This document shows, in pieces, positions 9,861-19,813 of a DNA stretch of 64,000 nt. Both the position numbers and the translations under genes were made by a program. This stretch comes from Bacteroidetes bacterium GWF2_33_16 (GTDB lineage: Bacteria > Bacteroidota > Bacteroidia > Bacteroidales > UBA12077), in NCBI GenBank assembly GCA_001768565.1, contig MEOE01000023.1, positions 287,215-351,214 of the forward strand, read 5' to 3'. The notes below the pieces were generated by a model that did not search any database, was not told where the DNA came from, and worked only from the letters and a program-made list of their open reading frames with translations. How positions within the stretch are numbered: the stretch's first letter is position 1; every line of letters begins with the position of its first letter.

Positions 9861-9868
9861 TATTTTTG
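9861..9868 (+). promoter_or_regulatory. -7 box of the tRNA-Cys gene
   Basis: TATTTTTG matches the TAnnTTTG box exactly, 11 bases before the tRNA 5' end. No TTG is found at the expected -33 distance. Confidence 0.5.
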
Positions 9869-9879
9869 CAGTCCGTTAT

Positions 9880-9950
9880 GGTCAGTTGGCCGAGTGGCTA
9901 GGCAGCGGTCTGCAAAACCGTTTACGGCGGTTCGAATCCGCCACCGACCT
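9880..9950 (+). tRNA. tRNA-Cys (anticodon GCA)
   Basis: The cloverleaf folds: acceptor GGTCAGT / ACCGACC, anticodon stem GCGGT / ACCGT with loop CTGCAAA, T stem GGCGG / CCGCC with loop TTCGAAT. The discriminator base is T (U73), a known tRNA-Cys identity element. CCA is not encoded. One oddity is an A-C mismatch at acceptor pair 5:68 (9884 with 9945). Confidence 0.95.
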
Positions 9951-9956
9951 CAACAT

Positions 9957-9991
9957 AAATCCTTTAATGCATAGCATTTTAGGATTTTTTT
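9957..9991 (+). terminator. Terminator after tRNA-Cys
   Basis: Stem AAATCCT / AGGATTT encloses a second stem AATGC / GCATT across a T-T internal loop, with ATA at the tip, followed by a T run. Confidence 0.8.
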
Positions 9992-10074
9992 GTTGTAAGA
10001 TTACCCAATTACGAATCATGAAAAAACCCATAACCAATATTAGAAAAGGCTGGTTCTATAATAAGGGAGCTTTT

Positions 10075-12384
10075 CTATTTTCGTACAAAAACTTTCACTT
10101 TATCTTTATATCCATCTTCGTCGATAACAATAATTTCGTGCCAGCCTTTGCTTAGTTCGATGGCTTTGGAGTGATTTTCTTTTGTACTACCAAGGTAAAA
10201 ATCGTCGAGATACCAAAATACATTTTTCGTTGGTGTTTGATGTGCAATTTTAGAAATTATCTTTTGGTATTGACCATCAAAATCGCGTGGAATTTGTATT
10301 AATGCTGAATCTGTTGGATAAAGAAATTCGAGAGGATTGATACCTGATCGCTTATCACATAATGGATTATGCTCTGGTATTTTTTCGATTATTTGACCTC
10401 GAAGGCGTAAATAATAAGTTACATCGGCTGGATAAAGTAAATAGTGTTTTTCATGGTAACCAGGCTCCCAACAGTATGAACAAACAGCATACTTCTCTTC
10501 TGTATCTAAAAAAACATTGTAATGAAATGGACATAATCGCAATGGATTCATATATATTGGCACCTCCACAGTATCCTTATCATCACAATAATCGCCAGCT
10601 AAAAACCCTGTTTCCTTGCAAATGCAGACTTCTTTAAAATCCATTTCGATTTTTTCAAACCATTTTTGTGTTGGGTCGCCTTTCAAATAATTGAAAACAT
10701 CAAAAAGAAGAGGACCGGCACTTCCTGGTCCGGAGAGATTTTTGTTTCCTTCGCCATCGAAATTTCCAATCCAAACAGCAATAGTCCATTGTGGCGATAC
10801 ACCAACTGCCCATGCATCTTTATGTCCATAGCTCGTCCCTGTTTTCCAGGCTAATGGTTTTTGATTTTGATATTGATCCCAGTAGTATTCGGCCCCGGGT
10901 CGTTTAAGTTCATTCAGCATTTCAAGTGTTAAGTAACAAGCGCCCGAACTAATTAACTGCGGGCTTTTATCATTCACTGTAACCGAATCTGCTACTAAAT
11001 AATAATTGGGTGAAAACGATCCTCGGTTAGCCATTCCTCTAAATAGCATGCTTATGTCCCATGCATTTATTTCAGCACCACCAATTATCAAAGGTAATCC
11101 ATAATCTTCGGCTGTTCGGAATAATGTGGATACTCCTGCATTTTGTAAAAAGGAATAAAACCGATATACGCCATAAGTATTTAAAAGACGCACAGCAGGT
11201 ACATTTAACGAGCGAATAAGAGCATCTTTGGCAGTAACAATACCGTTAAATTTCTCATCCGCATTATTTGGCGAAAATGCATCGAAGTACGAAGGCACAT
11301 CTTTAACGAGGGTTTGTGGAATAATTATTCCCTCATCAATAGCAAGAGCATAAAGAAATGGTTTTAATAATGATCCTGATGATCGTGAAGCCATTACTCC
11401 ATCTACCTGACCTAATCCTTCAGCATCGAAAAAACCTTGTGAACCAACATATGCTTTTACCTTGCCAGTTTTAGTTTCCACTACCAAAACTGCCCCGTTT
11501 TTAATACCTTGGCGTCTCTGAAAAGCCACATATTGCTTAGTAACTTGCTCCAGATAATCCTGTAATTCAAAATCAATGGTAGTTGTAATTATTTTCCCTT
11601 TTGGGTTACTATTTTTAATCGTTTGAGATAGATGAGGCGCAACAATTTTAAATCGATATTCTCTATCGGGGAGAGGTTCTAATAAAGCAAGATCATAGGT
11701 CTCTTTATCGATTACTTTTTTATTAAATAACTTTTGTAAAAGCTGATCACGCTTAATTTGCAACTGTTTTTTATTTGCCGATGGAGAAACCATTCCGGGA
11801 GCATTCGGCAATACAGCTAATGTGGCTGCTTCGCCCCAGCTTAATTCACGGGGATCTTTATCGAAGTATCTTTTTGAAGCAGTTCTGTAACCAATAATAT
11901 TTCCTCCATAGGGTGCATGATGTAAATACAGGTCGAGAATTTCATCTTTAGAATAGTACAAATTGATTTTCAGAGCCAGAAACATCTCTTTTATTTTCTG
12001 ACTATAGGATCGACTTTCTCTTTTTCGTAAACGCGCAACCTGCATGCTTATAGTACTTGCTCCACTTACAATTCGTTTTTCAGATATATTCTGATAAATA
12101 GCTCTTACTAAGGAAACAGGATTTACACCCGGATGCCAGTAAAAATACTGATCTTCGTAAGTAATAACGGCTGTTTTAAGCTTTTCTGGTACGGGTATAG
12201 AATCTTCCAGAGGCAAACACCATTGCTCGTTTTTATTTAAAAAAACTCGCAGCATTTTGCCACTTTCATCTTTAATAATTAAACTATAATCTGTATTAAA
12301 AAGAGGGTTGGGCAAGGGAAAAATGAGGTATGTTAATAAACCAATCACTATTCCCAAACCCATCCATTTAATTGCTTTCTTCAT
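10075..12384 (-). CDS. pbpC: Penicillin-binding protein 1C (bifunctional peptidoglycan synthase)
   Basis: This 769-residue class A PBP has one N-terminal membrane helix (about 5-25), a glycosyltransferase domain (about 50-220) with catalytic E77 (YEDQYFYWHPGV), then a transpeptidase domain with S338-x-x-K341 (SGSLLK), S392-x-N394 (RSLNVPA) and K514-T-G (WKTGTSYGH). The C-terminal part carries several cysteines (CICKETG, CSYCWEPGYH) and ends in the Ig-like domain typical of PBP1C. It polymerises and crosslinks glycan strands outside the inner membrane. It lies 12 bases downstream of the alpha-2-macroglobulin gene, the conserved PBP1C partner. Confidence 0.95.
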   Translation of the reverse strand: MKKAIKWMGLGIVIGLLTYLIFPLPNPLFNTDYSLIIKDESGKMLRVFLNKNEQWCLPLEDSIPVPEKLKTAVITYEDQYFYWHPGVNPVSLVRAIYQNISEKRIVSGASTISMQVARLRKRESRSYSQKIKEMFLALKINLYYSKDEILDLYLHHAPYGGNIIGYRTASKRYFDKDPRELSWGEAATLAVLPNAPGMVSPSANKKQLQIKRDQLLQKLFNKKVIDKETYDLALLEPLPDREYRFKIVAPHLSQTIKNSNPKGKIITTTIDFELQDYLEQVTKQYVAFQRRQGIKNGAVLVVETKTGKVKAYVGSQGFFDAEGLGQVDGVMASRSSGSLLKPFLYALAIDEGIIIPQTLVKDVPSYFDAFSPNNADEKFNGIVTAKDALIRSLNVPAVRLLNTYGVYRFYSFLQNAGVSTLFRTAEDYGLPLIIGGAEINAWDISMLFRGMANRGSFSPNYYLVADSVTVNDKSPQLISSGACYLTLEMLNELKRPGAEYYWDQYQNQKPLAWKTGTSYGHKDAWAVGVSPQWTIAVWIGNFDGEGNKNLSGPGSAGPLLFDVFNYLKGDPTQKWFEKIEMDFKEVCICKETGFLAGDYCDDKDTVEVPIYMNPLRLCPFHYNVFLDTEEKYAVCSYCWEPGYHEKHYLLYPADVTYYLRLRGQIIEKIPEHNPLCDKRSGINPLEFLYPTDSALIQIPRDFDGQYQKIISKIAHQTPTKNVFWYLDDFYLGSTKENHSKAIELSKGWHEIIVIDEDGYKDKVKVFVRK

Positions 12385-12396
12385 GAAAACCCTGAC

Positions 12397-15300
12397 TTAT
12401 GGCTTAACAACTCTAACTTTTACTCCTGCTTTTGTAGCCTTAAAGCTACCATTATACATTGCTTCAACCAGTGTTCCTGGCAATTCAAACTCACCAACAG
12501 TAACTGCATTTAATTTTACCATAAAGTCAATCTCGTTATTAAGAGGATCGTATTGATGTAAATCGAAAAACCACATGATACGGTCATCGCGAATATCAAG
12601 ATAATCCTCATGATTAAGTTTAAGTCCAGTTGCCCAATTAGGGGTTGACTCTTCAAGCAAACGGGTATTTTCAATTTCCCATCCCGAAGGTAAAATTTGC
12701 ACTAAAGCAATCTCATCGACTTGTTTCAGACTGCTTTCATTTCTAACAGAGAAATGTCCCCAAAAGGTTGTTCCCTGTTTTATCTCGTTAATATTTAGAG
12801 GATTTCCTTTATCGTCGTACCAGTTTACTTTAACACTTAAGTTCTCTGATTTATCCTGAAGATTACTTTCTAAAGGTACGCCATTCCATGTAAGCGTTGT
12901 ATATGCTTTTTTAACACTACTTTCGCTTTCTAAAATCACCTGAAGTGATTTTCCGAAGCCCTCGTTTAATTCAAGACTAAATGATTTATCGCTATCGAAG
13001 GTCACTGTTTCTCCGTTTGGCAGCTTTACCGAGCCTTTAATCTTTAAACTACCTGATTGATTATTCAACACATTTATATATTTACCCATGGCAAGCAATG
13101 AGTAACCAATTGTTTGTGTTGAATACCATGAGGTTGCAGACAAATGTTTTGCTATATCACGTGTAAGCTGATCGGCCAAATCATATTTCTCTAATACAAC
13201 CAACGCATCTAAAATCATTGCTTTATCGCGTAGTCCAGATCCATATGTTCCAGAAAACTCAGCATAATCTTTTGTTTCTAGATTTACATCTTTAATAATT
13301 TCATCTACCTTTTCTGGTAAACCGGCTAATTTATATGTAGCAGCCAACAACCATTTTTGAGTGTTATCCATTTCTTTTAGCTTGCTCTCTTTTAACTGGT
13401 TCATTTCATTCATTACAGGATTACCTGACAAAGCCAGTATGTAAACCCTGTAAACACGATACATCAGGTCGCCTGTATTTCTACGTGCTTGTTGTTTATT
13501 GTAATTAAGCCAATTATCATATAAATCGCCAACCACATGATAACCCAATTTTTTTGCTTCGACCATAAAATGACCAGCATACAGTGTTCCCCATTCAGAA
13601 ACATCGTTTCCATAAGGCCAATAAGAAAATCCTCCAGAGTATTGCTGAAACTTTCTTAGCCGCTCCAAACCATTATTTATCTGTTGATCAATATCTTCTG
13701 AAAAAGCATCAGGATATTTCATAAATTTTTTCAGATAAAGCTGTGGCAATACGGCTGAGGTTGTTTGCTCTATGCATCCATAAGGATAATTAATTAACCA
13801 TCGTAAACGATGCGAAAAATTAATACTTGGAAAATTCGAAATGGTTAATGTTGCATTATTCGTTCCTTTAATTCCATTTTCAGGAATAGCAATAGAAATA
13901 TTTTTACCTGGTTCAACCACACTTTCATTTAATCCATAAATTCTTGGTGATGTAGGCCTAACCATCAAATCAACTTCATAACTTGCGTTGTATTGATCTG
14001 ATGAAGCATTTATTACGACTTTAGATTGTCCCGCTTCTGGTTTAACAACAATGTTAAAGAAACAATCCTGATCGGTTGCTTTATTGAAGTTCAAGGTTTG
14101 AGTTTTTGCACCATCAACGGTCAAAGGTCCTTCTGTTGTAATAGAGACATTTACTTTTCCTATTTTATCTTTCATTGCAAAAACGCTCACCGGAATTGTG
14201 AATTTCTCTCCAGGGCCAATTACTCTTGGTAATGTTCCAAGTAGCATAAGTTCTGATTTTACGGTAACAGCCTTTTCAGCGCGTGCATACGAATTTCCTC
14301 GAGCACCGATAACCATTACGCGAACCGATCCAACATAATTAGGCATTTCGAACTGTACAACCGCTTTCCCGTTGGCATCGGTTTTTATCGGACCTTTAAA
14401 CATACAAACAGGCTTGAATCGTTTCTTGCCTTTTTCCGGCTGTTGCTGCGACTCACGATAATCCATATCGCCACCAATAGAGAATGTTTTAAAAACATCA
14501 CCCTTTAATGCAGAAATAACATGTGAGAAAATATCGTAAGTTAGTACTTTTAATCTCGTCTTTCTAAAAAAATGTTTCCATGGATCGGGTGTTTTAAACT
14601 GGGTTATATCCAGTAAACCCTCATCAACAACAGCAATAGTAAACTGGGTTTGTTTCTGATCCTTTGTTTGAATCGTTATTTCAAAAGGTTCTTTCGGTCT
14701 AAATTGCTCCGAAGTAATAATTTCAATTTCGTGTTTAGTTTCGCGATCCTCGACCAACAATGGTAAAATACCAAACATCCGTATTGGTCGGTCGTTAACT
14801 GTTTGTGCATGTGGTTGCAGTAAAGAGATTGAAACATATGCATTAGGAACCATTTCTTTTGTAATAGGAATACGAATTGTTTTTTCGTTATTCCCATCAG
14901 GATAATACCATTTTTGCTCAATAATTTCGTTTTCCTTTTCAATAGTTACCAAAATAGTTCCTTCTTTGGGTGTTGGAAACTGAATATCGGCAATATCTCC
15001 TACATAGTATTTTTCCTTATCGGCGCTTAATGCAAGAGTCCCTGCATTTTTATCTCCTGAAGCAACTCCTCCATAAGGATATGCACTTATAAAAATACCA
15101 GAAGAATGACCTGTGCCATTTTCGTCAGTTACCTCAACAAAGTAATTTCCTTTTTCAATAGGAAGAAATTGTAGCTTATAATGTGTTTTAGTTGTTACAA
15201 TAGTTCCTTCTTTAATAAGGCTTGTATTTCTATCGGTTTTAAACCGTAGATTTCTATCATTATCGTACTGATACCACCAATATTCTGAATTTAGATATAT

Positions 15301-17847
15301 TCTATATTTAAGTGATTTTCCTGCAACAGGCTCGCCCGAGTTGTTTACAAAAATTACCGGAATTTCGGTATCGGTTCCTGTAGCCACATAATAATATTTT
15401 AATGGCTGAAGTCCAACATAATGTTCGTATGGTTCAACAGGTATATTTGCCCAATTAATGTTAGGTCTTCCTCCTTTTTCTAATACTTTTGCAGTGACTT
15501 TAATATTTAATGCAGATGGAACACCATGGAATGAAGGCAATTCCCATTCGATATGTTTTACTCCATTCTCATCTAAACTACCTTTAAATAAGTCTTTTTG
15601 AATAGTGCTAAAGTCAAGACAAGGATTATTAAATACGAATTTCTCATATTTTGGGAATCTTTTATTTACTTCTGTTATTTCTGCATCAACTTCAACCGGC
15701 AGATTTGATGCTGGATTACCAAAAAGATAACTACTTATAACATCTAGTTTGAGTACATTATCGCTCCAGGAAATAACTATGTTTTCGGGTTCTACTTTTA
15801 CCTTTAAGCGATATGGAACAATTGTTTCAATTTTTATAGTATGACTAAACTCTTTATTCCCTATATCAAAACTGGCGTTCCAATTTCCTGTTGGGTCAGA
15901 ATCTTTGGTTTGAAAAGTAAAATTAAAAAAGCCCTCTTTGTTCTCCCTATTGGTAATTTCGTATACTTTTTTCCCTTCGGGATTATAAAGTTGCATAGTG
16001 AGAGGATGATTATCGGGAAAGCTATTACTCTGATTTCTTACAATAACAGATATATTCATTTCGTCGCCAGGTCTATAAACACCACGTTCGGTGTATACAT
16101 ATGCCTTTGTACCTTGTTTATATTCATCAATACCACCAATATCGAAACCGGAAATATTCCATTCCATTTCGTTAAATTTTATAACACTTCTTTGTCCATC
16201 TTTTTCTGCTTCGATATAAGTACTGTAATAATATCCATCGCTGAAAAATTTAACCAATCCTTCGCTATCTGTAACACCAGAAGCCAAAATAGGATCATAG
16301 TTATTATACATCCTTTTAAGCTGAACATTAACTCCTCGTAGAGGCTTAGAAGTATTAATATCAGTAGCAATAACATAATAAAAATCACCAGCTCTCTTAC
16401 AGGTCAAACCAATATTGCTTAAAAAGATTGGTTTATATACTTGTCCATATTCTTCAATATACTTTAATTTCTCCTCATTAATATCAACCAAAACATCTCT
16501 CGGATTGAAGTTCAAACGAATAAGATATAGTCCTTTATCATTTTCCTTAATAACGCCCGAAAGGTCTATTTCGCTTAACAGCCAGTTATTTTTATGATCA
16601 CTTATCTCAAAAGTTTCGTTATGAACAATAACACCCAATCTATTTATATACGAACCATTAAAACTGGTTTTACGATCCTTTAAACTATTTAACTGCTCTG
16701 TTTGTATAAATTCGGCAAGACTTTCTTCATAAACCTTTTTTACTTCTATATGTACTCTTTTTAAGTTACTTGTATAGAATTGCACCTTGTTCTTGTTTTC
16801 GGAAGGAAGAATTATTCCATCAGATGCAAACTCAACCTGAGGTTTAATATCTGAGAAACGAATATTTTCTTTGTATGAGCTTGTGGTTTCAGTTCCCCAG
16901 CGGCTCCTTACACCTGCTTCAACAATTACTGAATAATTGGTACCAAAACTAAAATTACCATCAAGAATTACAGTATTTCCTAATCGTTGAATTTTTAACT
17001 CCGCTTTTGGCTCTACGTTTATTAGCCCATTCAGATTTTGTTCCGGATCAAACTCATCAGAAAACTCAACATAAATTTTTGGAACACGCCCTTCTTCCTG
17101 CTTGTTCACCTTAACCACTTTCATCTGGGCAATCGGAGTTACTTGAAAATCCTTTTCAAAATCATCTAAAAGATTAAGCTTATTTTTATCAATAGAAATA
17201 GAAAAGCTTTGAGTAGAATTATCACGCGTAAGATCTTCGCTTATAAAGGAAAATGTATACCCATCGGTTTCGGATGTCCAGTTTAACTCATATTTTTTGG
17301 ATCCTTTTTTCAGCAATGTAGCATCTTTAATCACCTCAAGCTCTACCTTCTCAGTAAATGATATTTTCCCACGATAATTTAATAATTTTGGATTGTTTCT
17401 ATTCTTCAGAACCAGTTCGCCTGTAAAATCTTTTAATTCGCGACCCCTGATTGAAAAACTAAATTTTAATATCTCAAGTTTTTTTTCTTTTAGCTCATCT
17501 GATATTTTTCCTAAATCTAATTCGCCTGTATATGACTTTCTATATTGTAACGGTTCGCTGGGTTCGAAGATCAGCGTTTTTAAATCGCCCCAATAGGTTT
17601 TTCCCTTAATTTTGGGTGAAAATTTAAAAATGCTTTTTTCTAATGGTTTGTTTAAATCTTCAGAAGAAACCATTGGGTTTACAAACTTAACCTGAATCTT
17701 GTCTGTGTCCCTTATATCACCATTAGTAACCTGACTAACTATTTTAGCCATTTCTTCAGAATAGGTAATTTCTGAATGTTTTTGCTTTTTGCAGGCAATT
17801 GTTATTATACATAATATAATAAAAAATGCAAGGAAATTTTTCTTCAT
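12397..17847 (-). CDS. Bacterial alpha-2-macroglobulin lipoprotein
   Basis: This is an 1816-residue lipoprotein; the lipobox IITIAC puts the modified cysteine at C19. Repeated MG (macroglobulin) domains fill the first two thirds, with the A2M core from about residue 1000 (FTIAVVDEGLLDITQFKTPDPW). The thioester motif is intact: C1358 in YPYGCIEQTTSA. The terpenoid-cyclase-like thioester domain follows. Family members trap attacking proteases by covalent attachment through the thioester and guard the periplasm. The pair with PBP1C just downstream is the standard arrangement and suggests defence plus repair of the envelope. No clear Bacteroidota promoter is visible in the 183-base divergent gap. 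Confidence 0.95.
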   Translation of the reverse strand: MKKNFLAFFIILCIITIACKKQKHSEITYSEEMAKIVSQVTNGDIRDTDKIQVKFVNPMVSSEDLNKPLEKSIFKFSPKIKGKTYWGDLKTLIFEPSEPLQYRKSYTGELDLGKISDELKEKKLEILKFSFSIRGRELKDFTGELVLKNRNNPKLLNYRGKISFTEKVELEVIKDATLLKKGSKKYELNWTSETDGYTFSFISEDLTRDNSTQSFSISIDKNKLNLLDDFEKDFQVTPIAQMKVVKVNKQEEGRVPKIYVEFSDEFDPEQNLNGLINVEPKAELKIQRLGNTVILDGNFSFGTNYSVIVEAGVRSRWGTETTSSYKENIRFSDIKPQVEFASDGIILPSENKNKVQFYTSNLKRVHIEVKKVYEESLAEFIQTEQLNSLKDRKTSFNGSYINRLGVIVHNETFEISDHKNNWLLSEIDLSGVIKENDKGLYLIRLNFNPRDVLVDINEEKLKYIEEYGQVYKPIFLSNIGLTCKRAGDFYYVIATDINTSKPLRGVNVQLKRMYNNYDPILASGVTDSEGLVKFFSDGYYYSTYIEAEKDGQRSVIKFNEMEWNISGFDIGGIDEYKQGTKAYVYTERGVYRPGDEMNISVIVRNQSNSFPDNHPLTMQLYNPEGKKVYEITNRENKEGFFNFTFQTKDSDPTGNWNASFDIGNKEFSHTIKIETIVPYRLKVKVEPENIVISWSDNVLKLDVISSYLFGNPASNLPVEVDAEITEVNKRFPKYEKFVFNNPCLDFSTIQKDLFKGSLDENGVKHIEWELPSFHGVPSALNIKVTAKVLEKGGRPNINWANIPVEPYEHYVGLQPLKYYYVATGTDTEIPVIFVNNSGEPVAGKSLKYRIYLNSEYWWYQYDNDRNLRFKTDRNTSLIKEGTIVTTKTHYKLQFLPIEKGNYFVEVTDENGTGHSSGIFISAYPYGGVASGDKNAGTLALSADKEKYYVGDIADIQFPTPKEGTILVTIEKENEIIEQKWYYPDGNNEKTIRIPITKEMVPNAYVSISLLQPHAQTVNDRPIRMFGILPLLVEDRETKHEIEIITSEQFRPKEPFEITIQTKDQKQTQFTIAVVDEGLLDITQFKTPDPWKHFFRKTRLKVLTYDIFSHVISALKGDVFKTFSIGGDMDYRESQQQPEKGKKRFKPVCMFKGPIKTDANGKAVVQFEMPNYVGSVRVMVIGARGNSYARAEKAVTVKSELMLLGTLPRVIGPGEKFTIPVSVFAMKDKIGKVNVSITTEGPLTVDGAKTQTLNFNKATDQDCFFNIVVKPEAGQSKVVINASSDQYNASYEVDLMVRPTSPRIYGLNESVVEPGKNISIAIPENGIKGTNNATLTISNFPSINFSHRLRWLINYPYGCIEQTTSAVLPQLYLKKFMKYPDAFSEDIDQQINNGLERLRKFQQYSGGFSYWPYGNDVSEWGTLYAGHFMVEAKKLGYHVVGDLYDNWLNYNKQQARRNTGDLMYRVYRVYILALSGNPVMNEMNQLKESKLKEMDNTQKWLLAATYKLAGLPEKVDEIIKDVNLETKDYAEFSGTYGSGLRDKAMILDALVVLEKYDLADQLTRDIAKHLSATSWYSTQTIGYSLLAMGKYINVLNNQSGSLKIKGSVKLPNGETVTFDSDKSFSLELNEGFGKSLQVILESESSVKKAYTTLTWNGVPLESNLQDKSENLSVKVNWYDDKGNPLNINEIKQGTTFWGHFSVRNESSLKQVDEIALVQILPSGWEIENTRLLEESTPNWATGLKLNHEDYLDIRDDRIMWFFDLHQYDPLNNEIDFMVKLNAVTVGEFELPGTLVEAMYNGSFKATKAGVKVRVVKP

Positions 17848-18030
17848 ATGTTTTTGGTTTATTTGGGTTAAAAAAGAGAATTTGAAAATACTAAAAATTT
17901 ATTAGCTACGAAACTTTATTTTGTTTCAATTGATTTCTTTTTTTAAATACACCTTTAATATGATGTAAATAAAAAGCAACCAATTTAAAAACTCACACAT
18001 CTTAGTGCTATAAACCAACCAGTTATTTTT

Positions 18031-18525
18031 ATGAAGTCCTTTATCTATTTAGCAATTTTATCTTTAGCTATTGCTTATAGTTGCAATGATGATTCTTCTG
18101 AAGAGTCTGAATTAACAGGGAAATTAGTTTATCAATCCGATTGCCTAGGCTCTAAATCCGCATATACCGAAAATAATGAGTCGTGTATAGAATATAGTTA
18201 TGATCCTTTGAATAAATTACTAACTTTTCAACATAATAATGCAGGATTTAATTGCTGTCCTGGCGATATTAATTGTACGTTTGATATCTCGAACAACACA
18301 ATTATAATTGCAGAATCAGAAGAAATGGCTGGTTGTAACTGTAATTGCCTGTATAATATTTCTATTGAGGTTTATGATGTTCCGAAAAAACAGTACTTCA
18401 TTATTTTTGAGGAGCCCTATATCGGAGATCAGGAAAGATTGATATTTACAATTGATTTAACTGCATCAACCACAGGAGAGTTCTGTGTTGAGAGAGATTC
18501 TTATCCTTGGGGAATTACAGAATAA
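18031..18525 (+). CDS. Small cysteine-rich lipoprotein, function unknown
   Basis: A lipobox (LAIAYSC, modified C18) precedes an acidic stretch and a mature domain of about 140 residues. The mature part has many cysteines in a distinctive pattern (NAGFNCCPGDINCTFDIS and GCNCNCLYNISIEV), suggesting disulfides or a metal site. It also contains LTFQHNN and ends FCVERDSYPWGITE. I do not recognise a named family. It is monocistronic, divergent from the A2M gene and closed by a strong terminator. Confidence 0.8.
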   Translation: MKSFIYLAILSLAIAYSCNDDSSEESELTGKLVYQSDCLGSKSAYTENNESCIEYSYDPLNKLLTFQHNNAGFNCCPGDINCTFDISNNTIIIAESEEMAGCNCNCLYNISIEVYDVPKKQYFIIFEEPYIGDQERLIFTIDLTASTTGEFCVERDSYPWGITE

Positions 18526-18538
18526 TAAGCTATATAGT

Positions 18539-18570
18539 AAAAAACCCTAATTTATTTATTAGGGTTTTTT
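18539..18570. terminator. Bidirectional terminator
   Basis: An 11-bp stem AAAACCCTAAT / ATTAGGGTTTT with a six-base loop has A and T runs on both sides. It serves the converging lipoprotein (plus) and FKBP (minus) genes. Confidence 0.9.
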
Positions 18571-18575
18571 CTATT

Positions 18576-19037
18576 TTAGAAAAGGTTTACAATTTCAATA
18601 TCAAAAATCAAAACCGAATTGGCAGGAATATCACCACTGGGATAAACTCCATAACCCAATCCTGATGGAACAAACAACTTGCCTTTACCCCCAATACTAA
18701 ATTTAGGAATCCCTTCTTGCCAACCCTTAATTACTCCATTTAAGTAGAAGAAAAAACTCGTTTGGCTATCGAAAACTACGCCATTTAACAATTTTCCTGT
18801 ATAATTCACCTTAATATTTGATGTAGAAGTTGGGTAAACCCCGTTACCTTCAACCTCAATAATATAGTGCAATCCGGACTTTGTAGATTGGGCAACAAGA
18901 TTATTCTCTTTAAGATATTTCTCGATTTTCTCAATATCTTTTGCTAATTGCTCTTCATAAGTTAATGCATCATCAGAGCAAGAGAATAAAAACAACATAG
19001 AAATTAATAAAAACAAAAGTTTTTTCATGATTTTCAA
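18576..19037 (-). CDS. FKBP-type peptidyl-prolyl isomerase lipoprotein
   Basis: A lipobox (FLFSC, C20) is followed by a short helix and an FKBP fold (about 60-153): KVNYTGKLLNGVVFDSQ, IKGWQEGIPKFSIGGKGKLFVPSGLGYG, IPANSVLIFDIEIVNL. It should accelerate proline isomerisation of envelope proteins. In the active-site region the tryptophan-glutamate core GWQEG is kept. The start could also be the second methionine (MKKLLF), nine bases later. A TATGTTTG -7-like box lies at 19060-19053. Confidence 0.93.
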   Translation of the reverse strand: MKIMKKLLFLLISMLFLFSCSDDALTYEEQLAKDIEKIEKYLKENNLVAQSTKSGLHYIIEVEGNGVYPTSTSNIKVNYTGKLLNGVVFDSQTSFFFYLNGVIKGWQEGIPKFSIGGKGKLFVPSGLGYGVYPSGDIPANSVLIFDIEIVNLF

Positions 19038-19091
19038 TTTTTTTTCAGATCACAAACATACAAAAAACTAATCATATGGGAAATACTGAAC

Positions 19092-19544
19092 CTATTTTGG
19101 TAATTGGCCAAATACTTTCCATAAAAAATGATGAAACTTGTGTATGCTTGTAACCGGTTCGGCAAACATAAAAATACATTCTTTTTCTATTAGCTCGATA
19201 CCACCACTCTCAGCAATTTTTGCCGTTTCGGTTGTATTCGACATTTGTTGCACCCAAACATGTTTTATTCCTTTATCAACTGCTTGTTTTAACATAATAT
19301 CGGTATCGTTCTTAGGTGTAACAATAAATAATTTATCATAACCAGCGGGTATTTCAGAAACCGACTTGTAACATTTAACTCCATCAATTTCATCGGCTTT
19401 AGGATTTATAGGACAAATATCGAAGCCTTTTTGTCTCAGTTCATTAAACACTGCATAACCAAACTTTTTCGTGTTTCTCGATACTCCAGCAATAGCAAGC
19501 TTCTTAGGAGCTAAAAAATTGCTTATACTTTCTTTTTTTGTCAT
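19092..19544 (-). CDS. CoA-binding domain protein (YccU-like)
   Basis: This 150-residue Rossmann-fold protein starts with the CoA-binding signature (LAIAGVSRNTKKFGYAVFNE) and continues with CPINPKADEIDGVKCY, YDKLFIVTPKN, GIKHVWVQQ and ELIEKECIFMF. It corresponds to the stand-alone CoA_binding_2 family, widespread and small, related to the N-terminal domain of succinyl-CoA synthetase alpha chains. The exact biochemical role of these proteins is not established. It sits alone between the FKBP gene and a gap of 269 bases. Confidence 0.9.
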   Translation of the reverse strand: MTKKESISNFLAPKKLAIAGVSRNTKKFGYAVFNELRQKGFDICPINPKADEIDGVKCYKSVSEIPAGYDKLFIVTPKNDTDIMLKQAVDKGIKHVWVQQMSNTTETAKIAESGGIELIEKECIFMFAEPVTSIHKFHHFLWKVFGQLPK

Positions 19545-19582
19545 TTCTTATAAATTTATTGATTGACATTTTTAGTTTTATT

Positions 19583-19609
19583 TTATACTTTTAGTACAAA
19601 ATAGTATAA
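19583..19609. promoter_or_regulatory. Inverted repeat in the gap before 19814
   Basis: TTATACT (19583-19589) and AGTATAA (19603-19609) flank TTAGTACAAA. The block AGTACAAA-n(1-2)-AGTATAA also occurs before the TetR gene at 34232. The remaining gap (19545-19813) holds an 11-codon ORF at 19628-19660 resembling a truncated signal peptide, and a TATATTTG -7 box at 19764-19771. Confidence 0.35.
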
Positions 19610-19813
19610 TAAACCTATGTAAAATTATGAAGAAATTCCTTCTTTTAATTGTTATTTAGATCCTTTTTTCTTTTAAAAATTAGAATGACTTATGACAATT
19701 CATTTTCTTCTGATTAATTAAACATCAAATTCTCAAGTCCCTGATTGCAAGAGTAAGTTTTTATATATTTGAAAGCTATTTTAGTGTAAAATATTGCCAT
19801 TTAAATAAACCAT

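Noticed and set aside
15841-16341. 166-codon frame opposite the alpha-2-macroglobulin gene
   Set aside because: It is a shadow in a long gene of clear family; low-complexity composition.
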